Shown here: in pieces, positions 1 through 9,554 of the stretch
How positions within the stretch are numbered: position 1 is the stretch's first letter
How the letters are laid out: the number at the start of each line of letters is the position of its first letter
NCBI GenBank assembly: GCA_028280345.1
Contig: JANQLY010000014.1
Coordinates: 62,001-126,000, forward strand
Origin: Pseudomonadales bacterium
Lineage (GTDB): Bacteria; Pseudomonadota; Gammaproteobacteria; Pseudomonadales; UBA7239
Direction: 5' to 3'
Length of the DNA: 64,000 nucleotides
The notes under the pieces: model-generated
What the model saw: only the letters and a program-made list of their open reading frames with translations
What the model was told of the DNA's origin: nothing
Databases searched by the model: none
Program-made: the position numbers and the translations under genes

Positions 1-1406
1 TCGTCGAGCATATCGTGCTTCTGCGCCACCACAGCTACTTCTTCAAACGTGCCCTGATCAAACAACCCACCGATAAACTCTTCAACCTGACGCGCCGAAA
101 CGTTTTCCGCGCCCACTTTCAATACATCCTTGTCGCGATCGGCAAAATACATATAACCGTCTTCACCCAAACGCGCCATATCACCAGTGTGGAACCAACC
201 ATCTTTGGTAAACGCCTTCTCCATAGCTTCGGGGTTTTTGTAGTACTCATAGAAAATCTGTACACCGCGGGTACCTTTGATATAAAGATCACCATTCTCA
301 CCCACATCACAGTATTCACCGGTTTCGGGATTAATAATCGCAAAGTCATAACCGGGGCTTGGTACACCGATATTCATTTCCGGGGAATCCTGGAAAATAT
401 CGGAGCGAGTTGCCCAGCCAACCGTTTCGGTCATGCCCCAGGTCGCCATCGTAGTGACTTTCCAGTAATCCTCAACACCGTGCAACTTCACCCCGGTCGC
501 CCAGGTCTTGTAGAAGTGCTCGGGGATTTCCTGGGCACCGATCGCCTTGAAGGTAAACGGAATCATCGAAGCGCGTGTACATTTGTATTTCACCGATACT
601 TCCCAGAACTTACTCGCAGAGAACTTCGGTTGTAGCACAACGGTTGCGCCCGCCCACATCATCGACCAGAAAGACCAGCATTGCGCATTGATATGGAAAC
701 ACGGCAGGAAGCACAGGTAGACATCGGAACTGTCAGCATAAATATTTTGTGAATTGGAACGGCCACCCCACAGCGCATTGGCGTGGGTGTGTACTACCGC
801 TTTCGGACGCGACGTAGTACCCGAGGTAAACTGGATACCTACCGGCAACATCGGCTCCGGCTCGCGCGCCGGCGCTTCATCACCATGGCCATAGAGGCTG
901 TCAAACAGCGGGTGATCATGTTTTTGATCGTCTTCTGCCGGCTCCCCGGAATTATCTTCAGTGACAACAAACCACGGAATGCTTTTTGCGTTATCGGCCA
1001 GCGCGTGAATGAATTTCGGCTGGGTAATACAACCTACTGCTTCGGAGTGCTCGGCAAAGTAAGTTAGCTCATCGCCAACACAACGGGTGTTAGTGGTCAC
1101 AGCCACAGAACCAATAATGGAAGAGGCATACCAGGCAATCATCATTTCCGGACAATTCTCGGCGTGAATCAGCAGCTTGTCGCCCTTTTTCACACCTTTC
1201 GCGATCAGGCCACAGGCTACCTTGTTAATGTCTTCCCAGAACTGCTTGTAGGTCCAGGTTTTACTGTTGCCGTCTTTCGGCTCCCAGATCAGAAACTCCT
1301 TATCCGGTGTTTGCTCAGCCCAGAGTTTCGCGAGCCAGGGGACATCCTTACCGGCAAAGGCATATAGTTCGTTGGAATGAATTTGATCAAATTTGGGCGT
1401 GCTCAT
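1..1406 (-). CDS. Acyl-CoA synthetase (AMP-binding), C-terminus cut by window edge
   Basis: An open frame runs from an ATG at 1406 to the window edge, so about 468 residues are visible and the end is missing. It belongs to the ANL superfamily, which activates a carboxylic acid to an acyl-adenylate and then to its CoA thioester. The P-loop-like motif FTSGTTSRPKAVVHTH is visible, as are WGMTETVG, which matches the A5 motif, and GDLYIKG and GWFHTGDMARLGEDGYMYF near the hinge. The N-terminus reads MSTPKFDQIHSNELYAFAGK. It is a long-chain or ring-side-chain type ligase in appearance, but the substrate cannot be read from sequence. No copy of the dyad shared by other catabolic units was seen upstream of it. 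Confidence 0.93.
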   Translation of the reverse strand, partial: MSTPKFDQIHSNELYAFAGKDVPWLAKLWAEQTPDKEFLIWEPKDGNSKTWTYKQFWEDINKVACGLIAKGVKKGDKLLIHAENCPEMMIAWYASSIIGSVAVTTNTRCVGDELTYFAEHSEAVGCITQPKFIHALADNAKSIPWFVVTEDNSGEPAEDDQKHDHPLFDSLYGHGDEAPAREPEPMLPVGIQFTSGTTSRPKAVVHTHANALWGGRSNSQNIYADSSDVYLCFLPCFHINAQCWSFWSMMWAGATVVLQPKFSASKFWEVSVKYKCTRASMIPFTFKAIGAQEIPEHFYKTWATGVKLHGVEDYWKVTTMATWGMTETVGWATRSDIFQDSPEMNIGVPSPGYDFAIINPETGEYCDVGENGDLYIKGTRGVQIFYEYYKNPEAMEKAFTKDGWFHTGDMARLGEDGYMYFADRDKDVLKVGAENVSARQVEEFIGGLFDQGTFEEVAVVAQKHDMLD

Positions 1407-1541
1407 ACCTGGCTCCAGTGCGGTTTATTGCAAAACGAGCGCAGGATTGTAGCGAACCGGGGAAATCCGGCAATAGGTAATATGTCTATATCGACGCTAG
1501 CATCAACATCGGCCGTCGCAAATGGACCGACTGCCTGACAA

Positions 1542-4500
1542 CTACTGGCTCGCCGAACCTTTCACCCAGGTCACAATGGCCTGGTTTAGCAGGTCGGTAT
1601 CCACCGGTTTGGAGATATAGTCACTCGCGCCCGCCTGGATGCACAAATCCCGATCTTCCTTCATGGCTTTTGCCGTTAGTGCAATGATCGGAATCGCCCT
1701 GCCATTTTCCATTTCGCGAATGCGGCGCATAGCTTCGTAGCCATCCATTTCCGGCATCATGATATCCATAAGCACCACATCGGTTTTATCAAGGCTCTCA
1801 GTGAGCTTGTCGAGGGCCTCCATACCACTCATGGCCGTCGTCACTTCCATACCGTTAATCTCCAGCACAGAAGACAGTGAATAGATATTACGAATATCGT
1901 CATCGACAAGCAGCACCTTGCAGCCTTCAAGCATGCCTTCTTCGTAATCGTCGTAATCCACCATTGGTGCCACAGGCGCTGTGGCGGCTTCCGATGGCGG
2001 CTCCGACGCAGCCGGTTCACTCTTTACCGCTTCCTGCCCTTCCAGCAAGGCTTTGTCATCAACAACCTGCTTGGCCTCACCGAGTTCGGAAATAAACTCT
2101 GTCAGGGAATTCGTCGCGGACTGTTGCAGTACCTCTGTAGCATGTTTGATCGCTGAATCCGAGTTGGTGGATACATCACTGAGGAACTTCGATACTGTGC
2201 CTACAAGACGATCCATGCCCTGACCGGATTTGATAATCACACGGTCGGCATATTTGCTGATTTCAAATTCACGTTCCGTTGACATTTCCTGGGCAGTAAA
2301 CACAATCACAGGCTTTTCTGCAAAGTCCGCCTGACTTCTGACTTCACGCAGCAGTTCTATACCGTCCATATCCGGCAACATCAAATCCACAATCAGGCAG
2401 TCAAAGCCCACCTGTTTGATCAGCTCGATACCATCCTGGCCCGTCGCCGCTACTTCGATGTCGATGCCTTTGTCACTAAACTGTTCCTTGATCGCATCGT
2501 GCAAGCTGATATTGTCTTCAACCAATACAACACGACTAAAGCTGTCACCAATCTCTTCCTTAATCTTACCCAGCAAATCCTGCACATCATTCTGGGAAAC
2601 TGGTTTCTCGGTAAAATCTTCTGCACCGAGATCAATCGCTTGTTCTCGCTCCGGCATCGCTGAAACAATGTGCACTGGCGTATTGCCAACGCGACTTGAG
2701 GACTTGATACGCTGCAATACTTCCCAGCCGGACAAGTCTGGCAAGGAGATATCGAGAATCACAGCCTGCGGCTGATAGAGCTCAAGGTAAGTACAGGCAT
2801 CTTCACCGGTGTAAACAAGATCACACTGCAAACCGGCTTCCACAATCAGATCGTTAAGAATCGCAGCAAATTTCTCATCGTCCTCAACAATCAGGATACG
2901 ATCAATGCGATTCGCATTAAGGAAGTGCTGGTTACTGAAATCCACCGGGCTATCATCGCCACCACCGGATTCGTACATCGCAAGAATTTTGGCTTTCTCG
3001 TCATCCGCCATGGAAGAAGTCGAGCTATCTGACGATACTGCCGGTGCTGACTGTTCAGCAACTGGAGCTGACTCAACACTGTCTTCTTCAAACAGAGCTG
3101 TTTTTGAAACTGAACGCTGCTCACCAGGCACAATAGCCGGCGCATTGGATTCGGAATCATAAGGCAGAATCAGATAGAAAATACTGCCATTGCCTTCCCC
3201 GTCACTGTAGACCGAAATTTCACCACCGAGCAGTTCAGCAAGTTCCCGGGAAATAGTCAGCCCGAGGCCAGTGCCGCCATATTTACGACTGGTTGTACCA
3301 TCAGCCTGTTTGAATGCCTCAAAGATAATATTCTGTTTATCCTTTGGAATACCAACACCGGTATCACGCACAGCGAGCACAAAGCTGTTGTCATTGGTCA
3401 AACCGCTATGAACCGGCACAAACGGATCGCGGGGCTTATGGAAATCGATATAGATACCGCCCTTGTCAGTAAACTTGATCGCATTGGAAATAAAGTTCTT
3501 GATCACCTGATTGAGGCGGTGCGTATCGGTAACAATCCCTTCCGGCAAACCGTCTTCGATCGTTACCTTGAAGTCCAGACCTTTGTCGCCGGCAACATAT
3601 TCAAATCGTTTGGTAAGTTCCGCCGACAGACTCTCGAAAGAAGCTTCTTCGTAAACCATATCGAGCTTGCCTTCCTCAATCTTGGACAGATCAAGAATAT
3701 CGTTAATCAACGTCAACAGATCAGAACCGGAAGAATGGATAACATGGGCGTGTTGTACTTCCTTGTCAGACAGATTACCTTTTTTGTTCTCTATCAATGC
3801 CTGGGAAAGAATCAAAATACTGTTAAGCGGCGTACGCAGCTCGTGAGACATAGTAGAAAGAAACTGGGTTTTGTATTTGTCGCTCGCTTCCAGCGCCTGA
3901 GACTTTTCCACCAGAACTTTCTTGGAGCGCTCCAGTTCGTTGTTCTTTTGCAGAATTTCGTTTTTCTGCACATCCAGTGCCTTGGAACGAGCCTGGAGTT
4001 CGCCGTTGATGATTTCCATTTCTTTTTGCTGGGTCTGTAACTCATCGGCCTGGCGGCGTGTCTGGTCGAGCATTTCCGCCATTCTTACACGGGCACCCGC
4101 CGAGTTAATCGCAATACCAAGACCGTCGCGACCCCGCTCCACAAAACTTAAATCCTGATCGTTAAACTGTCGGAATGAACCGAGCTCTACAACACCGAGC
4201 AGCTCACCTTCCAGTTCTATCGGAAACACCAACAAACTACTAGGCACGGCTTGCCCAACGCCGGAGCTGACTTTCACATAATCGTTAGGCAGATCCGTTA
4301 CTACGAAGGTCTTCTTCTCAAGTGCACACTGCCCGACAATGGATTCACCGATCTTGTATTGATTGGTGTTACCGCTGCGATAGTTAAACGCAAAACTCGA
4401 TTTCAGAGTCAATGCACCGCCTTCAAGCAAATACATTGCACCGATGGCTGACTTGGTGGTTTCAGCAAGATATTCAATAATATGCTTTGACAGCTCGTCA

Positions 4501-5345
4501 ATATCCTTGTCGCCGCGCATGGTTTCGTTTAATCCGGCCAGCGCGCTTTGCAGATCATCGCGCAAGCGGGTTTCTTCCTGCTGCCGGAACAATGCATCAC
4601 GCATTTGGCGCAATGCACTCATTAACTTGCCGGATTCATCTTCTGTCTCAACTTCAATTTCCTGATCGAGTTCACCACCGGCAATTTTATCCGCCACATT
4701 TACCGCATTATCGAGCACCCGGGTAATCAACCGAATAATCATCACCGAGATTGCAAATAGCAGAATCGTAACCAGTAACAGAATAACCGCGCCAACGCCG
4801 GAGATTTCACCCTGGGTCTGCTGCAGGGTAGACATATCTCCCTCGAAACCTTCATACCAATCACTGACAAATTTATTTTGCAGGCCTTCATAGCTTTCAC
4901 GCAGCCGGTTCATTTCCTCAAAACCGCGCTGAGCTTCTTCACTATTAATATCGGTAATAGCTAATTCAGTGGCTCGGGTCGTCACCTCAATATACTTATC
5001 AAACTGATCAAACAGCTCTTCAAAATCCGCATCATTGTTAATTCTTCTTGCCTCGTAAAAACTGCTACGCAGCTCACGGGCCTTATCCTTGGCTTCATCA
5101 AGAATATCAAGATCAGAGGCAAACAGTGCCGACTGGTACAACTCCTTCAATTCAACAAAGCCCAATTGCAACTCGTTAATAAACTGCAAGGTAGGCAACT
5201 GTTTTTCAACAGTGTGATTAATTTGGGTTTCCACCTTGCCAGTGAAATAGATATTCGCCATAAAACTGGTGAACAAACCCAGAATACCGATTAGTGCGAT
5301 GCACCCGATTTTGTATTTAACAGATAAATTATTAAACCAGCCCAT
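1542..5345 (-). CDS. Hybrid sensor histidine kinase with HAMP, GAF and three receiver domains
   Basis: This 1267-residue inner-membrane kinase has a first membrane helix at about residues 12-32, a periplasmic helical sensor region, and a second helix at about 183-205. A HAMP segment (206-255), a GAF domain (about 270-415) and a coiled coil (420-490) follow. The HisKA motif MSHELRTP has its phospho-acceptor at His501. The ATPase motifs are NFISNAIKF, DTGVGIP and GGTGLGLTISR. Three receiver domains end the protein, with likely phospho-aspartates Asp865, Asp987 and Asp1194; the linkers between them are Ala/Ser/Glu rich. No Hpt domain is present, so phosphoryl transfer beyond the protein would need a separate Hpt protein. 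It lies 87 bp downstream of a lone response regulator in the same direction, so the two are probably one operon. The signal sensed is unknown. Confidence 0.95.
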   Translation of the reverse strand: MGWFNNLSVKYKIGCIALIGILGLFTSFMANIYFTGKVETQINHTVEKQLPTLQFINELQLGFVELKELYQSALFASDLDILDEAKDKARELRSSFYEARRINNDADFEELFDQFDKYIEVTTRATELAITDINSEEAQRGFEEMNRLRESYEGLQNKFVSDWYEGFEGDMSTLQQTQGEISGVGAVILLLVTILLFAISVMIIRLITRVLDNAVNVADKIAGGELDQEIEVETEDESGKLMSALRQMRDALFRQQEETRLRDDLQSALAGLNETMRGDKDIDELSKHIIEYLAETTKSAIGAMYLLEGGALTLKSSFAFNYRSGNTNQYKIGESIVGQCALEKKTFVVTDLPNDYVKVSSGVGQAVPSSLLVFPIELEGELLGVVELGSFRQFNDQDLSFVERGRDGLGIAINSAGARVRMAEMLDQTRRQADELQTQQKEMEIINGELQARSKALDVQKNEILQKNNELERSKKVLVEKSQALEASDKYKTQFLSTMSHELRTPLNSILILSQALIENKKGNLSDKEVQHAHVIHSSGSDLLTLINDILDLSKIEEGKLDMVYEEASFESLSAELTKRFEYVAGDKGLDFKVTIEDGLPEGIVTDTHRLNQVIKNFISNAIKFTDKGGIYIDFHKPRDPFVPVHSGLTNDNSFVLAVRDTGVGIPKDKQNIIFEAFKQADGTTSRKYGGTGLGLTISRELAELLGGEISVYSDGEGNGSIFYLILPYDSESNAPAIVPGEQRSVSKTALFEEDSVESAPVAEQSAPAVSSDSSTSSMADDEKAKILAMYESGGGDDSPVDFSNQHFLNANRIDRILIVEDDEKFAAILNDLIVEAGLQCDLVYTGEDACTYLELYQPQAVILDISLPDLSGWEVLQRIKSSSRVGNTPVHIVSAMPEREQAIDLGAEDFTEKPVSQNDVQDLLGKIKEEIGDSFSRVVLVEDNISLHDAIKEQFSDKGIDIEVAATGQDGIELIKQVGFDCLIVDLMLPDMDGIELLREVRSQADFAEKPVIVFTAQEMSTEREFEISKYADRVIIKSGQGMDRLVGTVSKFLSDVSTNSDSAIKHATEVLQQSATNSLTEFISELGEAKQVVDDKALLEGQEAVKSEPAASEPPSEAATAPVAPMVDYDDYEEGMLEGCKVLLVDDDIRNIYSLSSVLEINGMEVTTAMSGMEALDKLTESLDKTDVVLMDIMMPEMDGYEAMRRIREMENGRAIPIIALTAKAMKEDRDLCIQAGASDYISKPVDTDLLNQAIVTWVKGSASQ

Positions 5346-5432
5346 AATTTTTATTCACTTGAAATTGCGTCGTCTAAATCACCTACCCAAAAAACCATAA
5401 AGGGCATACAGCGTAGTAATAAATACTGAAAA

Positions 5433-5903
5433 TTAAGCAGTTTCGATACGAGTCTTACTATCTTCGTAAGACTGTAAATGCTCTCTGGCTTTAGCCAGTT
5501 TGGACTCAAGCTCTTTCTTCTGCATATCAAGCTTGAGAAAAAATTCCACTTTGGAACGGAGAATCGTCGGGTTAATCGGCTTGCACAGGTAGTCCACTGC
5601 ACCTGCCTGATAACCTTTATAAATATACTTGTCTTCCTTGCTAATCGCTGTCAGAAAAACAATCGGCACGTTCTGGGTACGCGGGTTTTTGCGCATCATC
5701 TCAGCCACTTCAAAGCCGTCCATCTCTGGCATTTGCACATCAAGCAACACAAGCGCCACATCGTGTTCCAGCAGAAGTTTCAGCGCTTCCATACCAGAAG
5801 TCGCCTTAATGAGGTTCCAATCATCATGGTCGAGCACAGCTTCGAGTGAGATCAGGTTTGGCTCGTAATCATCAACAAGCAGAATTTTTTGTTCGATGGC
5901 CAT
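5433..5903 (-). CDS. Single-domain response regulator with C-terminal coiled coil
   Basis: The frame can be opened further upstream with TTG, but the ATG at 5903 is preferred: an AAGG sequence lies eight bases ahead of it and the receiver fold starts at once (MAIEQKILLVDDY). The protein has 156 residues. Receiver residues visible are the acidic pair DD (11-12), the phospho-acceptor in LVLLDVQMPEMDG (Asp55), a Thr in FLTA and a Lys in CKP. After the receiver there is only a charged helical tail of about 35 residues and no DNA-binding domain, so it probably acts by protein contact. It sits directly upstream of the hybrid kinase and is probably part of the same phosphorelay, either as an input modulator or as an output. 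Confidence 0.92.
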   Translation of the reverse strand: MAIEQKILLVDDYEPNLISLEAVLDHDDWNLIKATSGMEALKLLLEHDVALVLLDVQMPEMDGFEVAEMMRKNPRTQNVPIVFLTAISKEDKYIYKGYQAGAVDYLCKPINPTILRSKVEFFLKLDMQKKELESKLAKAREHLQSYEDSKTRIETA

Positions 5904-6211
5904 CACAACTACCTTAGTCAAATAACATTGGGCTACTAAAAACCGGTATAAATTTTCCTATCCTGTTCACATTTTCATACAAAAAAGTACAACATCCGTT
6001 TTTATGCGTGTCTGAATACTCCACTAGACACTATCAGGTTGTTTGAAAATACCACTACTACATAAAAAAATACACCACATTTTTACCCGAGCACCGCTGG
6101 CTAGTAACCAACGGGAAATAACTCTTCTTTTTGTAGAGGCTTGCCCTATTTGAAGGCTCCCTTTAAATAGCCAAATATTATATAAAAATAGATATATATA
6201 ACAGAAATAGG
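5904..6211. other. AT-rich spacer, no gene seen
   Basis: This 308-bp stretch separates the start of the response regulator from the end of the thioesterase, both on the minus strand. It is rich in A and T and should hold the promoter of the regulator-kinase pair on the minus strand. No convincing ORF, terminator hairpin or repeat was found in it. Confidence 0.5.
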
Positions 6212-6922
6212 CTATTCTGACGCCTGAGCCTGGGTTTCAATCTGCTGGTGTAAATCCAGTGTTCCCTTCTCCCCGAATGAGATAAACAGGCCTTCGGCGC
6301 TCGCCGTCATGACCTCCCCGGCATACATTTCCCCCTCGAGACGCAGCTTGCGCCCGTCAACCGATACCATCCGCGCTGTCAGCTCCAGCGTCGTATTGAG
6401 CGGTGTCGGCTTGTGGTAGGTCACAGACAAGTTCTTTGTGGCACCGGAGCCCCCCGAAATCATTTGCGCCCAACCGAGAAACTCATCGAACACCGCCGCC
6501 ACAAAGCCACCGTGGGCACAACACAACGGCCCTTCAAAGCGCCAGTCAAAATTGACCTGTGCGCGGGCATCCCCGCTCTGTTTGTCGATCCATATTTTCA
6601 GTGGTGGAGCGAGCACACTGCTGTGACCGATTAATGGAGAAACTTCCTGGGAAAGGCTGTCATGCTCATGTGACCAACCGGCATCGAGCCACCCCTTGCG
6701 ACCACCCGCAAGCTCACGCTGTTCAAGACCGGCATTAAAGGCCTGCAAATGATCCGCCAGTGCGGCAACCTCCTGTTCACGATTCTCTCGACTTAACAAG
6801 TTGGTTGTCAGTTGACGCAATTGCGCAGCAAGGCGCTGTCGCTCCCGCCAATAGTCGTTAGCTGGACGGTGGTTTTCAGTACTCGCCTGCATATCGTAGC
6901 GGGGGCGGCTCTCATTACTCAT
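6212..6922 (-). CDS. PaaI-type hotdog-fold thioesterase
   Basis: The protein has 236 residues. Its second half is a hotdog thioesterase domain with the motif CCAHGGFVAAVFDEFLGWA, in which the HGG...DE arrangement matches the PaaI/4HBT active-site helix. NLSVTYHKPTPL and a C-terminal ASAEGLFI strand follow. Such enzymes hydrolyse acyl-CoA thioesters in the cytosol. The first 100 residues are polar and helical and are an extension beyond the minimal domain of about 140 residues. The gene is divergent from the KstD-like dehydrogenase at 7119, so the two may share a control region. A housekeeping role in releasing CoA from stalled degradation intermediates is an inference. Confidence 0.85.
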   Translation of the reverse strand: MSNESRPRYDMQASTENHRPANDYWRERQRLAAQLRQLTTNLLSRENREQEVAALADHLQAFNAGLEQRELAGGRKGWLDAGWSHEHDSLSQEVSPLIGHSSVLAPPLKIWIDKQSGDARAQVNFDWRFEGPLCCAHGGFVAAVFDEFLGWAQMISGGSGATKNLSVTYHKPTPLNTTLELTARMVSVDGRKLRLEGEMYAGEVMTASAEGLFISFGEKGTLDLHQQIETQAQASE

Positions 6923-7118
6923 AGTCTGTACCTGTATTTCCCGGATCAGGGGGCGCTATTAAACGCATTTACCCGGCCTGTGACTATCGCGGCAATCCCC
7001 GAAATAACACTTACAAAATAAAAGGTATTTATTACATTTGCCGCATGGCGCCCCACCAGGTTTTTGATTAGACTAGCGGCCTTTTCAATACCTACAGTTT
7101 TTTTGCCGGGGACACAGT

Positions 7119-8837
7119 ATGAGTGAACAAGCAAACAGCCAATGGGACCACAGTGTTGACGTTGTTGTGGTGGGCAGTGGTAATGGTGCCATGACGGCAG
7201 CGCTGTGCTGCTACGAAATGGGCAGTAAGGATGTTCTGGTGATCGAAAAGGCCGACAAATTCGGTGGCACAAGTTCACTCTCCGGCGGAGGTGTCTGGAT
7301 ACCCTGTTCTCACTACGCGTTTGAAGCTGGTGCCAATGACAGCCCGGAAGAAGCCCGGGAATACCTGCGCAACACCATCCCCGACTACGTACCCGGTGAA
7401 ATGATCGACACCTATATTGCCGAAGGCCCGAAAATGCTGCGCTTTATGCATGATCGCACGCAGATGCGCTACGAATCCCTCGGCATGTACCCGGACTACT
7501 ACACCGACCTGCCCGGTGCCCGCGAAGGTCACCGTTCCATGGAACCAGCTCCGGTGAACATTTCCGATCTCGGTGACGACTGGTCCACATTGCGCCAGAC
7601 CCACCATATGATGTATCTGTTTGACCGCATCGCGATGACCCAGAAAGAGGCCCATGTTCTGGTAACCAAAGGCAAGGGCTGGATGGGGCTCACGATGAAA
7701 CTCATCTGGGGCTATATCTCCGATCTCGGCTGGCTGTTCAAGGATAAACGCGGTCGCCGCCTCGCCTGTGGCAGTGCCGGTACCGCGCGACTGCGTCTGT
7801 CAATGCAGGATCGCAATATGCCGCTGTGGCTTAACACCTCCATGGAAGAAATCATCAGTGATGACAGTGGTCGTGTTGTTGGCATCGTGGTGAAAAAAGA
7901 CGGCAAGAGCCAACGCATCGAAACAAAGAAAGGTTTGATCCTCGCCGCCGGTGGCTTCGAAGCGAACCAGGAAATGCGCGAGCAGTACCTGCCCAAGCCC
8001 ACTAATAAGGACTGGAGTGCCGCGTGCCCCACCAATACCGGTGATGCTCACCGTGCGGGTATCGCTCTCGGCGCAGCTACCCAGCAAATGGATCAGGCCT
8101 GGTGGTGTACGACCTTCTCTGCCCCTGGTGAACCGCAACCGCGTCTGGCAATTATGGAAAAATCCCTGCCCGGTTCCTGTGTGGTAAACATGGCCGGTAA
8201 ACGTATCGCCAACGAATCGCAAAACTACATGGCCTATCAAACCGAGTTCTTCGAAAAACACAGTGACGACAACCCATGCTATCCGTCCTGGTTTGTATTT
8301 GATCGCCGCTTCCGCACCAGCTATATCGTCGGCCCGCTACTCGATAACCAGGCGCGCCCGGATTCCGCGATTCCGAAAGAATTCTTCGACGAGGGTTTCC
8401 TGGTGAAAGCCGACACCATTGAAGAACTTGCCAGACAAACCGGTATTGATGAAGCCGGTTTGAAAGAAACCGTTGCGAATATGAACGAATACGCCAAAAC
8501 CGGTGAAGACAAGGAATTCAAACGCGGTTCCACCGCTTACGACCGTTACTACGGCGATGAAACCATTACACCAAACCCCTGCCTCGCACCGATCGACGAA
8601 GCACCGTTCTACGCGATGCAAATTGATCCGGGTGATTTCGGAACCCGCGGCGGCATGGTGACCAACACCAAAGCACAAGTGGTTAAGGAAGATGGCTCTG
8701 TGATTCCTGGCCTGTATGCGATTGGTAACTGCTCCGCAGCGATTTTGCCGACTTATCCTGGGCCAGGGGCGACGCTGGGGCCAGCGATGACGCATGGTTA
8801 TCTTGCGGCCAAGGATATAACTGGCTATAACGATTAA
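7119..8837 (+). CDS. FAD-dependent 3-ketosteroid delta1-dehydrogenase-like oxidoreductase
   Basis: This 572-residue flavoprotein is of the fumarate reductase/KstD superfamily. The dinucleotide-binding motif VVVVGSGNGAMTAA lies near residue 16, the second FAD motif GGTSSLSGGGVWIP is typical of KstD-like enzymes, and GLILAAGGFEAN is the internal flavin strand. The C-terminal motif YPGPGATLGPAMTHGYLAA (Tyr546 onward) matches the region that holds the catalytic Tyr and Gly in characterised ketosteroid dehydrogenases. Such enzymes introduce a 1,2 double bond into 3-oxo steroids. The substrate here could also be another cyclic ketone. The start ATG follows a GGGGA sequence. The gene is transcribed alone, with hairpin structures downstream. 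Confidence 0.85.
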   Translation: MSEQANSQWDHSVDVVVVGSGNGAMTAALCCYEMGSKDVLVIEKADKFGGTSSLSGGGVWIPCSHYAFEAGANDSPEEAREYLRNTIPDYVPGEMIDTYIAEGPKMLRFMHDRTQMRYESLGMYPDYYTDLPGAREGHRSMEPAPVNISDLGDDWSTLRQTHHMMYLFDRIAMTQKEAHVLVTKGKGWMGLTMKLIWGYISDLGWLFKDKRGRRLACGSAGTARLRLSMQDRNMPLWLNTSMEEIISDDSGRVVGIVVKKDGKSQRIETKKGLILAAGGFEANQEMREQYLPKPTNKDWSAACPTNTGDAHRAGIALGAATQQMDQAWWCTTFSAPGEPQPRLAIMEKSLPGSCVVNMAGKRIANESQNYMAYQTEFFEKHSDDNPCYPSWFVFDRRFRTSYIVGPLLDNQARPDSAIPKEFFDEGFLVKADTIEELARQTGIDEAGLKETVANMNEYAKTGEDKEFKRGSTAYDRYYGDETITPNPCLAPIDEAPFYAMQIDPGDFGTRGGMVTNTKAQVVKEDGSVIPGLYAIGNCSAAILPTYPGPGATLGPAMTHGYLAAKDITGYND

Positions 8838-8870
8838 CCTTTTTATTTTTCCAAATTGCCATTTGTGGGA

Positions 8871-8918
8871 GTTAAGCGCCGCTTAACTTAAGGGTTAAGG
8901 GGGCAGCGCCCCCTTAAC
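8871..8918. repeat. Two adjacent hairpins that can pair in alternative ways
   Basis: The first hairpin is GTTAAGC-GCC-GCTTAAC (8871-8887), with a perfect 7-bp stem. The second is GTTAAGGGGGC-AGC-GCCCCCTTAAC (8894-8918), with a perfect 11-bp stem. The CTTAAC arm of the first is complementary to the GTTAAG arm of the second, so the two folds compete. No T-run follows, so this is not a canonical intrinsic terminator. It lies about 33 bp after the stop of the KstD-like gene. Confidence 0.75.
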
Positions 8919-8970
8919 AATCCCCCTCTCTCAGAGAGTTTCTCCGAAGATATCTCGACGTGCCGGGCCA

Positions 8971-9019
8971 AATTCGCGTCCATGCGAATTGCCCCTAATT
9001 TTCACGTCCTGTGAAAATT
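8971..9019 (-). repeat. Tandem hairpins with GGA in the loop (minus-strand sense)
   Basis: Two similar units follow one another: AATTCGC-GTCCAT-GCGAATT (8971-8990) and AATTTTCAC-GTCCT-GTGAAAATT (8997-9019), each followed by TGC. Stems are perfect at 7 and 9 bp. Read on the minus strand, the loops are ATGGAC and AGGAC, so GGA is displayed in each loop. They resemble the CAGGATG hairpins near 60.4-60.9 kb and the AGGA-loop hairpin at 10117. Confidence 0.7.
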
Positions 9020-9318
9020 GCACTTCTCCTTTGGAATGCAGCTAAAAGCCCATCATCAGAGACAGGGTAACTACAAAGTATGACGATGCTAGTGGTAATA
9101 CTTTTACCTATAACTACTTTGAACAACTAGCACCCTATAGATTTTCACCTCACAGAGCCTTAAGTCTTTGATATTTATAGCCTTTCCCACTTTCCACATC
9201 CTCTGTAATTCTGTGCAATTCTTTATAGCAAGCACGAAACACTAACTGTTTCCGCCTAATTTGACAGCTTTTGATTCCGTTATACGTTGGAATCAGATGC
9301 CAACCAAAGGAGCAAACT

Positions 9319-9447
9319 ATGCGTTTATTGAAGATGTTGAAAAAACTGAAATGGGAAAAGGGTTACAACACTCTGAAGTTACTTATGAAATGTGTGTTGA
9401 AGCTGGACATGATGATTCGGATCATTAAGTTTTTTATGGACTGGTAA
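9319..9447 (+). CDS. Small cationic amphipathic protein, 42 residues
   Basis: The ORF starts with ATG six bases after a strong ribosome-binding site (AAAGGAG at 9306-9312) and ends with TAA at 9447. The product starts MRLLKMLKKLKWEKGY and ends IKFFMDW. It has nine Lys and two Arg against three acidic residues, a net charge near +8, and hydrophobic residues spaced as in amphipathic helices. There is no signal peptide. It stands alone between the KstD-like gene and the DM13 gene. It could be a membrane-active peptide, a small regulatory protein or a toxin-like peptide; no family was recognised. The strong ribosome-binding site is the main support that it is translated. Confidence 0.55.
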   Translation: MRLLKMLKKLKWEKGYNTLKLLMKCVLKLDMMIRIIKFFMDW

Positions 9448-9554
9448 AAGCTCGTTACTCTGCTGAACTAATTCAATCTTTTAAACTCAACTGATTGCGC
9501 TAGAATCCAGCAATACTCATTAACTGTAAATTCCAGATACAGGAATAAAGATAT

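Larger units (their letters stand above)
8838..9318. other. Hairpin-rich noncoding spacer
   Basis: This 481-bp spacer between the KstD-like gene and a small cationic ORF holds at least four near-perfect hairpins between 8871 and 9020, listed separately. From 9021 to 9260 it is AT-rich without clear structure. A TTGACA at 9261-9266 with TATACG at 9281-9286 is a weak promoter candidate for the small ORF at 9319, but the 14-bp spacing is short. Confidence 0.6.

Noticed and set aside
15..635. Plus-strand frame opposite the truncated acyl-CoA ligase
   Set aside because: The minus strand encodes clear ligase motifs across the same bases; the plus frame is its shadow.
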